From positions 16,606,216-16,670,215 of the forward strand of contig CM070725.1 in NCBI GenBank assembly GCA_036346275.1: a stretch of DNA of 64,000 nt, written 5' to 3'. This DNA comes from Otatea glauca (taxonomy: Eukaryota > Streptophyta > Magnoliopsida > Poales > Poaceae). The position numbers were made by a program, and so were the translations under genes. Within the stretch, counting starts at the first letter, position 1, and the number at the start of each line of letters is the position of its first letter. Below the pieces are notes generated by a model. It saw only the letters and a program-made list of their open reading frames with translations, was not told the origin of the DNA and searched no databases. Shown one piece after another: positions 55,396 to 64,000 of the stretch.

Positions 55396-57711
55396 TCAGG
55401 CGGTGTATGGTGATGGCAACGCTACTCCTCTTTCCCAGCAAAACTGCCAAAAGGGACACCTTCTATGTGCCCTCTCCACATTCTCGGTGTGGTACAAGTT
55501 ATCCGACCGGTGAGCCTTATACCGTGGTCGGCTATTCATCCTCTCGTATTTCTCCATTAATTGTAAAAATGTTGGTCCTGACCTTTTCGCTGGCTGCCTT
55601 AATGGAGACTTTTCTGCTTTGTACCATTTACCTACTTGAGGATTCCCTTTCGGTTTGATGGTTCTTGAATTTTTTCCTTCACGATCGGCTTCTATTTGTA
55701 AAGAGCCGATCGTAATCTTCAGTGTTTGATCGCCGTTCGAGCTTGATTGGATGTTGACTTGTCGATCCTTTTTCTGCTCATCGTGCATCGGCTCCTTTCC
55801 TTTAGCCGAACATTGTACCATGTTGATGGGAAACGGATCAACATCAACTTGCATGGTCGGCTCATCAGCAAACTTCAACCGACCATCCTCAATAGCAGAT
55901 TGGATCTGTTGACGGAAGATATTGCAATCATTAGTGTTATGCGAATAAGAATGATGCCACTTGCAATACCTGCGTTTTTTGATCTCATCGGGTGACGGTA
56001 TCACATGTCCCTCTGGCAATCGTATTATCTTTTCTTGTAGAAGTAAATCAAAAATACGATCGCACTTTGAAACATCGAAAGGGTACTTAACCTTCGACTT
56101 GTTCCTAGTCGGCTTAAGCCAAGAACAGACTAAGGACTTTTTGGATCCTTTTACCCATTCGGCTATGTTTATTTCTACTTCCTCATCTTCCGATGAGTCA
56201 CTTGGACAATATTCAACCATATTGACTTTAGCCTTGTCCTTTTCTTTGTTATTGCTATTTTTAAATCTATCTTTGAACACTTTATTGTCAGTGAATCGGC
56301 TTTCCTGAGCCGATACGCGATGCAATAAGTGGCTAAGGTCGGTGAATTCTTGTCCTCCGAATTTCTCCCTAAGCGGCGGAATCAAACCTTGGAATGCTAA
56401 ATCGGCAAGTTGGTTGTCAGGCAATGTGACGCTGAAACACCGATTCCTAATTTCTCTAAATCTCTTGATGTAATCCGTTATCGATTCCCCGAACTTCTGG
56501 CGGACAGAACTCAGATCTGAAATCCTGAGCTCTAAACTGCCCGAAAAGAAGTATTCATGGAATCGGCTTTCCAAATCGTTCTATAAATGGACCGACTTCG
56601 GAGGCAAGCAAGTAAACCAAGTAAACGCTGCCCTAGACAAAGACAACGGGAATAGTCTGATTTTTAGCCTGTCGGATTGGGCCGTTTCACCGCATTGCGC
56701 GATAAAGCGTCCAACATGTTCCGGGGTGGTGATAGAATCATCCCGGAGAATTTGGCTAAGTCCGGAACTCGAGTTATGAGGGTAGGGCATGCGATCTATG
56801 TAATCGGGATACGGCTTTCTATAGCCGATAACCTTCCTTTTGGTTGTATGCGAATTGGTCCCTTAAAGCGGCGGAGATCGATCGCCCAATTAGCATTATC
56901 GCCATAGCAGGCCCTTGATAATATCTGTCATAATCGGCGTTACGCCCCGAGTGCGAGCTCGGGTTGCCAATTATGATGCCCCGCCGGTCGCGATCATCTC
57001 GCTCGTGCGATTTCGTCGACTTGAGGTTCCGTTTGGTACAAATGGTTACGAGTATGTTACTACCTTATGTGGACCCGGATTTTCAATAGGTGGGTTCTTG
57101 TGAGAATCTTCTGAGCTAATCTGTGAAACCGATTGGGGAAAAGCGTAGAACGGAGCCGACGGTGGCAAATTGATTGATGCATCAAACTTAGCAGCGTCGG
57201 TATAGGAGTGGTAATGGCTCACCCCACTTGACCGAGGGTCCCTAGGCAATATGACCGTGGGTTGTGTGGTCATCATGGTAGGGGGTGAGGTTATAGCCGA
57301 TGGTTTAGGATCGGTCGGTGTGCTCTGCGTGCTTAGCGGTACGGAAAAAACAGGATAATTTGGCAGAGCTTGCAATGGGTCGAGTAGACTTCCTGACGAG
57401 ACCAACTCCTGAGCTATAGATTTAACGCTATTTGCTATCATCGGCTTAAGCGTTGTTACGAGAGCCGATGATTGGTTTATCAAAGCATGGTGCACAGACT
57501 GATTAATCATAGCCGATAATTCGGCTTGAGCAGGCAGATATCGGCTTACCTGTTCTGTTACACCTGCATCTCCCAAGGCGTTGACCGTCGGCAGGGCGGA
57601 TTTTTGAGTGACGCCGCGTCTAGTTTTCTGATAGCAACTTAGCATCATCTCTTCCAGAGCGGCCTTCCGGGCTTCAATTTCTTGACGTTGCTCTGCAGAT
57701 AAATCGTCCAT
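55396..57711 (-). pseudogene. Tat element gag
   Basis: ATG at 57711 (MDDLSAEQRQEIEARKAALE) lies 90 bp after the 5' LTR. The first frame runs to 57046 (Pro/Ser/Thr-rich). The capsid-like retrotransposon gag domain follows in two frames: 56790-56581 (RLKIRLFPLSLSRAAFTWF) and 56574-55396 (FGESITDYIKRFREIRNRCF). A zinc-finger-like YCKWHHSYSHNTNDC lies at about 55965. A stop (TAG) separates the last two frames at about 56580, and there is a frameshift near 56900. It is the structural protein of the element particle. Confidence 0.88.
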
Positions 57712-57800
57712 TGTTGGAACGATTATAGCTTGCGTTGAGATCGATGGCGGAATCGACTTCCCGATGAAGACATTGCGGGTCCCACCGGCGTGCTAAAGTG

Positions 57801-58445
57801 TGTTGGCGTCAAAAACTTGATGTAGGGTTTCGACGGCAAAGACACCGCATTTAACACCGGTTGAGCGTGCGGTCGATTTGACTCAGAACCGACAAGGTAA
57901 AAATATAAAATTCAATCAAAAGCCGATCGTCAAAATCAATCGGCTTGGACTCAATCACTTGAAGCCGATTAAGATCAAGGTAACAAGATAAATCTAATTA
58001 GCGATTAAGGCTAATCGGAGGATAAAGGCGATCGATTACGAAGAAGGCGTGCACAACAAAATCAGAACAAATCGAACCTGGGGTGTAATTGACGAAGATC
58101 AACAATCGGCGATGCGCAACTTTACTGATCAAGATCGATTACAAAGGCTAAATTACAGAATCTACTCCTAGTCGACAGGAAAAGTACAAAAAGTAAAGAC
58201 TGGTTGATTGTATTGTGTTGATGATGATTTTGCAGTTCGCTTTGGTCCTTCTTTTATACCCTTGGCCGATCGTGTCCTGTTACAACACGCTTCAAGTCCG
58301 TTTCATATCGGCCTTATCTCGGACGGTTGTTTTAAAATTTTGCAGTTACCAAAATATCTCCAAACCTTTTCATCCTGTCCGTTAATTCCGTATCTTTGAC
58401 TTTATTGCCGATTTTGACCAAGTTTGCCAAATTTTGGTGCAAACA
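57801..58445 (-). repeat. 5' LTR of the Tat element
   Basis: 645 bp. The minus-strand TATA box TATAAAAG (58251-58258 on plus) lies in the middle, driving gag-pol leftwards. The inner end is at 57801; the leader to the gag ATG is only 89 bp. A PBS is expected just inside, but I could not match the sequence to a specific tRNA. Confidence 0.93.
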
Positions 58446-58450
58446 ACAAC

Positions 58451-58535
58451 AAATCGAAGAGAGGTGTGGCCTCCAGCAGCAGCGGTGAGAAGCCAGCCCA
58501 TGCTTCGGCTATGGCTCATTACTCAAAACGGTAGG
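58451..58535 (+). pseudogene. Neprosin relic, continuation after the Tat element
   Basis: Counting the ACAAC duplication once, the frame GLYN continues with KSKRGVASSSSGEKPAHASA and reaches a TAG at about 58533. In neprosin genes a K-S-K-rich linker follows the G-L-Y-D block, so the join is consistent. The next expected block (Q-x-W-x-x-x-G-x-C-P) appears only in weak, frameshifted form. A further exon-like piece at 58755-58840 (SANKQAVGLVYDRMDTVDKE, then a GT donor) is not assigned. Confidence 0.6.
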
Positions 58536-58859
58536 GGCATGAACAGAGGAGATGCCCAACAACAGCAGCATGTACAAAGAGTGAAAATTTCCAAGAAGCA
58601 ACGTGCTCTCAAGGTACATGCATTCCTCAAATGAACTACTCGCTTAGTTTCTTTGCATCTACAAAACCGTGGAATTCTTTAGGGGTTGTTTTTGTCATTG
58701 CACTATTGATCTCAATTTCTCAACATCATCTATTCTTTCTGGTAGTTTTAGGGAGTGCGAATAAGCAAGCGGTTGGTCTCGTGTATGACCGAATGGATAC
58801 AGTTGACAAGGAGGCACCGTTTATGGAGCTAGACAAAGGTATGTGAATTAAACAAATAT

Positions 58860-59214
58860 TTACTCTTACGCAAAATTAGTTTTTTTTCTTTCATAAATCA
58901 TATTAGTTTTTGTTGTTGAGAGAAATTTTGAGTGCATTTTGTCATACCTATTACATAGTGTTATCCACATATAAACTGCACATTTTGCGGGAATCGATCA
59001 GCTGTCCTACACCTGTGATGGCCTTATGGCAGCATGACCTGATGCGTTAGCAGGGTATACCCATTGTTAGACTGAATCTAGATGACTTGGGTCGATCACC
59101 AGAAACCATAGATATTTTCAGAGGACCCCTGAATTATCCCATGTTGCACTTGCACCCTTCCACCTTCCAGTGACCTGCATTACTCAAAATTGATATAATT
59201 GTCATTTCAGCACT
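58860..59214. other. Unassigned stretch
   Basis: No motif is found. It ends with a pyrimidine tract and AG (TTGTCATTTCAG) just before the Helitron-like block. Confidence 0.3.
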
Positions 59215-60113
59215 CTCGAAATTCATGCGGCGCGGCGTAGTGCGCGACTCTGCCTAGTTATTATTATAGCGCTGAGGATTGCCGGCTCCTCAGGCCCGCC
59301 ACATCAGCGACTTCACGGAGAGGTCCTCCGAAAAATTCGAAATCGCATTCAGGTCCTTCGGTCGGTTTTTAACAAAATAGACCCGAAAAAATTCAAAATT
59401 ATATTTAGGTCCCTCTACGGTTTACGTTTAGGTCCTGATGGTTTTTAGCAGAGCGCACCCTGGAAAAAATGAAATTACGTTTAGGTCCTTATGCGGTTTA
59501 CGTTCAGCTCTTCTCGGCGGTTTTTAGCGAAATAGACCCAAAAAAACAAAAATACGTCCGCGGTTTTCTTAAAAAAACATAGATTCACCGAAGGTTTATA
59601 GCTTCACGGATTTGCCGATAGGTCTTAGCGACCCATTTTTTTTGAAAAAAAAGCACAAAAGCCAAAATAAAAAAAAACAAAAAATACGTCCGTGGTTTTC
59701 TCCCAAAAAAACATCCGCGGTTTCCTTACAAAAAACACAGATTCACGGAAGGTTTATAGCGATTAACCGATTTGCCGGTAGGCCCTAACGACCCATTTTA
59801 AAAAAAATACGAAAGCCGAAATAAAAAAACAAAAAATGCGTTCGCACTTTTCCTAAAAAAACATATTCGTCGAAAGTTTATAGCAGCTCACAGATTTGTC
59901 GACGGGTCCTAGCGACAAATTTTTTTTAAGAAACACCGATGGTTTATAGCAGTTCGCAGATTTGCCGACAGGTCCTAGTGACAAATTTTTTTTAAGACAA
60001 AGCAACATTTCGGACGGCGCAGCGTCGCACGATTGAGTTTTCCAAATTTCGCATGTCGCATCGTCACGTGATTAAATTTCGCACGACGCAGCGTAGCGCG
60101 TAACCCTGGCTAG
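59215..60113 (+). mobile_element. Helitron-like block with four diverged internal repeats
   Basis: Two places look like Helitron 3' termini: a GC-rich hairpin (GCGCGGCGTAGTGCGC) then CTAG at 59254-59257 followed by T, and (ACGACGCAGCGTAGCGCG) then CTAG at 60110-60113 followed by T. Helitrons end in a hairpin plus CTRR and insert before T. Between them a unit of about 50 bp (GTTTATAGC...GATTTG(C/T)CG...GGTC(C/T)TAGCGAC) occurs at 59593, 59751, 59874 and 59941. A weaker GTTTACGTTTAGGTCC-type repeat is seen at 59400-59510. There is no Rep/helicase gene, so it would be non-autonomous. Confidence 0.4.
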
Positions 60114-60342
60114 TTGCAATCATTCGATTGAGTATGACCAATATAATCTAACCATTGGGCATGTATTTTTTAGAGATGGTCCAAGCTCGAGCTTGTATCA
60201 TCAGGCTTGGAATGGTCGGGTGAAATTGGGTCTGGCTTGAACTTGGGCTGCAATTCGTTTTGGGTATGGCCTAGCTTGGGCTTAGTTGATCGAGCTAGGG
60301 TTGGGTAGTGCGGCTGGTGCCTGGGTAGGGACAAACTAAGCT

Positions 60343-60400
60343 GGATTTAGCTAAGGTAAGTGTGAAGAAGGGATTTAGCTAAGGTAAGTGTGAAGAAGTT
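60343..60400 (+). repeat. Tandem 29-bp duplication
   Basis: GGATTTAGCTAAGGTAAGTG followed by TGAAGAAG occurs twice back to back, perfect or nearly so. Confidence 0.85.
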
Positions 60401-60779
60401 CTATAATTTTACATCCGTTGTAAGTTGTATAACACGGGCTCAATCCTTAGCTAGTTTGCTCAGGTTAAGCACGCATAGCAGCATTACTCGACTGGTCCTG
60501 TCGTCCACTCCGAAAGGTTAAAACTAGGGCCCTCATATAGCCTGATCATTGGGTTTGAAACCTGAATTACCTTGCAGAAATGACTAGCTCACCATTGCAG
60601 CTGCAGCAGCACGCCATCACTGCCTACCCTTCCCATCCGTCAAACGATCCCGTACGCCTTGCCCATGCGCTCGCCGGTAACCGCCTGATTCCTTCTGACA
60701 TGTGCATAGGTAGCATAGCTGCGTGCTGCAAGCTGCAGGTAGAGACGGCCAACTGGCCCGTGCCTAACGGGCAGTCCCG

Positions 60780-63700
60780 AGGCTTATCACTGTTGGCACG
60801 ATCCAATCATAACCCGGTCCAACCGTAAATGGGTCGTGCCGGCACGGCCCGCCAGCCTGTGCCATGCTTGAGCTAGCACCCCGGCATGACGGGCCGGTAC
60901 GGTATAATCCGTTTACGGTCGGGTCAACATGGCACGGTCTAGGCCCGACACAGCTCGGCACTGTCTATTTGGTCTATTTATTCGAAAAATAGTTGTTTTA
61001 TAGTTGTTGGAAGCTTTAAAAAATTTGAATTTTTTTGAAAAATCTCAAATTATTTTCCTATAATAGGGTGGCAGCCTCCCCTCATTCCCCATCAGCAAAC
61101 TTGCAATCTCTTCTCTTTATTCTCTTGTGAAAATTCTCTTGCTCTTGGTAGTAATTTGGCAAAATTCAAAATATTTTTACCAAAAATGTGAAATTCGGCT
61201 TGCGACTTCTGTCAAGAAATCAAGGTAATAACTTTGATTTAATTTTTCATTTTATTAGTATTTTAAATGATATTAAAGTACTAATAGCGTAATTATTTCT
61301 TCCAGTTTTCTTTATGGAGCACGAGAATTTTCCGTCCTTCCCAGCTTTTGATTTTGGGATTTCACCCGAGGAGCTTCTTGCATCCTATAAAGCTCAAGAA
61401 GCTACAGTACATGTAGCATCTTCAGGCTCTACAAGTGCTACTGTGTCAGCAAGCACAGGGGCAAAAAGATCAAGGACGCGAGACATCGAGTCCGAGAAGA
61501 TTTGAATGATTTTGAGACATCGACGACGCGTCGAGTAGGTGTGCTATTTGTAAATATTGTAAGCACAAATTAACTACGAAATCTACAGGTGGAACAGGGC
61601 ACTTGAAGAGACATGCTGAGAGCTGTAAAAAAGCAGGGGTGGCTTTGAGACAAACACAGCTATAGTACAACCCCGACAGTACAGTACGTAGTTGGGACTA
61701 CAATCCCGAGGTAGCTCGTGAATCTCTTTGTTGTTTAATCGTTTCTCAAGATCTTCCTTTAAACTTTGGTGAGTCACCTGTATTTGAAAACTATATTATG
61801 ACAGCTCACAATCCTAGATTTTCTTCAGTTTCTAGATAGACAACAACTAGAGATTTGATTAAATACTTTAATAATTGGCGTAATAAGCTAAAAGAGCAAT
61901 TTAATACATATACTTTTTATGTTTCTTTGACATAAGACATATGGAGTGGAAGGGCTAAAGAGGATTACCTTAGTGTAATTACTAACTATGTAAACAATGA
62001 TTGGCAACTAAAGAAAAGAATCATAGGATTCAAATTAATTGATGTAGCACACACCGGTGAAAATATTACTGATTGTATTGTAAAAGTTGTGGAAGATTTT
62101 GGTCTTACAGAGAAAATTTTTGCAATAATATTAGATAATGCTTCAGTAAACACTTCTGCCATTACATTCTTACTCTACTTTTTAATTTGTATACCAAATC
62201 TTTCTTATTACATCAGCGTTATGCTTGCCATATTATTAATCTTATAGTTAAATCTAGTTTGAAGAGGTTAGACCCGTATGTTGAACCTTTTCGCACTGCA
62301 ATATCTTTCTTAAATAATTCTAATCAACGAGCAGCAGCATATAAGACTTATTGTATTGTAATAGAGGTACGTCCACGTAAGTTTGGTTTGGATATGCCTG
62401 TTAGATGGAACTCTACTCACTTGATGCTTAAGTCTCTCATACCCTATAAGTGCACATTTTCTATTTTTATTAACACGCATTATCGTTGTCAGGATGGTCA
62501 ACCGCTACTCACAGAGCAACATTAGTATGTTGCTGAATACTTGCTATCATTTTTGAAACTTTTTTTATTCCGTTGTTGCTTTATCTGGAGTTTATTACTC
62601 AACCTCTCCTTTAATTATGCATCATATTCTAGAAATTGCTACCCACCTAAGGAACCACGAAAATGATAATATTTTACGTGCATCTGTTTATGCTATGAAA
62701 ACTAAAATTTTGAAATATTGGAAAGAAATTCCTATGTTATATGCATTTGCATTTATTTTAGATCATAGAGCTAAAGTTCGTGGATTTTCTAATGTTCGCT
62801 CACTTCTAAGTGATGCTGTGGGTACTGATTATTATAGTTATTTTTTCAAATGTTCGTGCTAGCTTATCTCAAATTTATGCTAAGTATGATCAGAAGTTTG
62901 CTGGAGTTTGCATGCAGCGACCTCCACCAGCACCCACAACAGGTAAGAAGAAAACTGCGTGGGGAAAGATATGGGGTGCAGGTGGCTCTTCCTCGAGGAG
63001 TTCGACTACAACAACATCAAGTGCGGACACAAGAAGTGATGGGAAGCTAGCTGCCTACCTCAACAGCGACACTGTCAACTACCAAGAGCAGTAAGAGGAG
63101 GACTTCAGTATTTTGCAGTGACGGCATGAGCACAAGATAACATATCCGATGCTTTCTATATTAGCATGGAATGTGTTAGCAGTTCCTGTCTCCATGGTTT
63201 CTTCGGAGTTTGCTTTCAGTATATCTGGAAGAATAATCGAGGAAAGAAGAACAAATCTGACAAGTAAGATGGTGGAAATACTTCTTTCTATGAAAGATTG
63301 GGAACAAGCTGATCAATGAGCTCAACGCATTACAGAAAATGTTGAGCTGGTGAAGACATTTGAAAATCTTTATCTAGATAATCAAGAAGAATGATTGTAA
63401 TATTCACTTTTTCCCTGTATCATTGAGCTATAGGATGTACTCTTTTTCCTTTGCCAAGGTTTTCTCATGTTGAGTTTTCACTTGGCAAATTTTTTAACGA
63501 GGTAGCCAAACATCGATAAAGCTCATTATTTAATTCCAATTATATGTCTCATTTTAGATTTTATTTCATATTTTTGACTTTTTCTTAATTTACATATATT
63601 TTTTAAAATAATTCTAATTATTCTAACTATTTCCCTTTTTTTAGTATATTTTCATACTTTTTCGATTTTCTAATTTTTCTAACATTTTTTTGATTTTTTT

Positions 63701-63890
63701 ATTTTTCTTGGTGCTAAGGGGCGACCCAGCCCGTCTCGACCCATCGGCCCGTGAGGACACCTGGCCAGCATGGCACGACCTGTAAGGTCGTCAGGCTATA
63801 CTTGGGCCAACACCCTAGTACATGGGTCGGCATGGCACGACCCGTTTAACAGGCCGGGCTGGACTGCTCGTTTAATGGGCCCGGTCTCGC
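60780..63890 (+). mobile_element. hAT transposon, approximate limits
   Basis: The transposase relic at 61314-63395 is enclosed by GC-rich subterminal zones full of GGCACGGCCC/GGGTCGTGCC-type words in opposite orientation (60800-60960 and 63720-63890). The left has GGGTCGTGCC near 60830 and the right GGCACGACCC near 63833. Clustered inverted subterminal motifs are typical of hAT elements. I could not fix the terminal inverted repeats or an 8-bp duplication, so the limits are approximate. Confidence 0.6.
61314..63395 (+). pseudogene. hAT-family transposase, broken
   Basis: The ATG at 61314 gives MEHENFPSFPAFDFG. A BED-type zinc finger follows in another frame at about 61538-61622 (CAICKYCKHKLTTKS, GTGHLKRHAESC). 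The RNase-H-fold catalytic region has DIWSGRAKEDYLSVITNY (about 61936-61990) and FAIILDNASVNTSAI (about 62120). A helical insertion segment follows with QRYACHIINLIVKSSLKRL and MPVRWNSTHLMLKSLI (62187-62525). The C-terminal dimerisation motif VPVSMVSSEFAFSISGR then NLTSKMVEILLSMKDW is at about 63185-63303. At least six stops or frameshifts break it. Family members cut and paste DNA with 8-bp duplications. Confidence 0.9.
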
Positions 63891-64000
63891 TGGGCCGCCC
63901 ATCTGGCCATTACTGGCATATGTTGCTACTGTGCTATGCACGAGAAAAAGCAACACAGACAAGGCAAACATCCCCTTACGGTCAAAGGCTCGGAAAACAG
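63396..64000. other. 3' flank and subterminal region of the hAT element
   Basis: An AT-rich stretch to about 63700 is followed by GC-rich subterminal repeats (GGCATGGCACGACC-type) to about 63890. The remainder to the window end shows nothing recognisable. Confidence 0.4.

Larger units (their letters stand above)
46978..58445 (-). mobile_element. Tat-lineage gypsy element with antisense PMD gene, full length
   Basis: 11,468-bp element with LTRs at 46978-47629 and 57801-58445 (TGTTGGCGTC...GCAAACA) and a perfect 5-bp duplication ACAAC at 46973-46977 and 58446-58450. Gag, protease, RT/RNase H and integrase lie on the minus strand between 57711 and 51059, so the right-hand LTR is the 5' LTR. Between integrase and the 3' LTR is a 3.4-kb region carrying a plus-strand gene. 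No chromodomain is seen; integrase ends in a GPY/F module. The sequence is rich in TCGGC/GCCGA. Gag, protease and RT are broken, and integrase is open. Confidence 0.95.

Noticed and set aside
60580..60961. ORFs on both strands before the hAT element
   Set aside because: They fall in subterminal GC-rich repeats and show no domain or codon signature.
1..64000. CRISPR arrays, bacterial operons, rRNA or tRNA genes
   Set aside because: No spaced identical direct repeats and no tRNA or rRNA-like blocks were seen. The tRNA-like words found are retrotransposon primer-binding sites.

Overview
This window looks like intergenic or gene-poor nuclear DNA from a grass (Poaceae). No long intact host gene is visible. 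Nearly everything can be read as layered LTR retrotransposons, with smaller DNA transposons and broken host genes between them. The grass assignment rests on Sirevirus/Opie-Ji-type copia elements, Tekay-type chromoviruses, a Tat-lineage gypsy element with an antisense gene, a Tourist-like MITE with TTA duplications, and very GC-rich exon-like debris. I cannot name the species.

Layout. 1-9133: 3' part of a decayed Sirevirus (copy 1), with a 618-bp solo LTR in its protease and its 3' LTR at 7209-9133. 9134-10741: unassigned. 10742-26574: three-level nest. A minus-strand Tekay-like gypsy (element M; pol at 10742-12240, gag on both sides of the insertion, PBS near 25.6 kb, fold-back LTR to 26574) is split by a plus-strand Tekay-type element (element T, 12443-24146, duplication TAGAT). 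Element T is itself split by a solo LTR (18578-21238, duplication TTTGG). 26607-28042: Tork-like copia remnant with an LTR. 28777-40737: an OVATE-family pseudogene (minus strand) split by a complete Sirevirus (copy 2, 29210-40459, duplication CATCT). 40738-44112: LINE-like tail, Tourist MITE, GC-rich exon debris and an F-box relic. 44113-58860: a neprosin-type gene relic split by a complete Tat element (46978-58445, duplication ACAAC). 59215-60113: diverged repeats with two Helitron-like 3' ends. About 60.8-63.9 kb: a hAT transposon with a broken transposase.

Most unusual content. The minus-strand Tat element carries, between pol and its 3' LTR, a plus-strand gene with its own TATA box. That gene encodes a plant-mobile-domain (PMD) protein followed by a coiled coil, and it contains at least one clean phase-0 GT-AG intron. 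An antisense intron is invisible to splicing of the element's genomic RNA, so it can survive retrotransposition. The same element is strikingly rich in the pentamer TCGGC/GCCGA.

Target-site duplications, LTR pairs, primer-binding sites and polypurine tracts were found by direct comparison within the window, so the element boundaries are firm for copy 2, T, the two solo LTRs and the Tat element. They are approximate for M, the Tork remnant, the hAT element and the Helitron-like region. All coding regions carry stops or frameshifts except the integrase frame of the Tat element.
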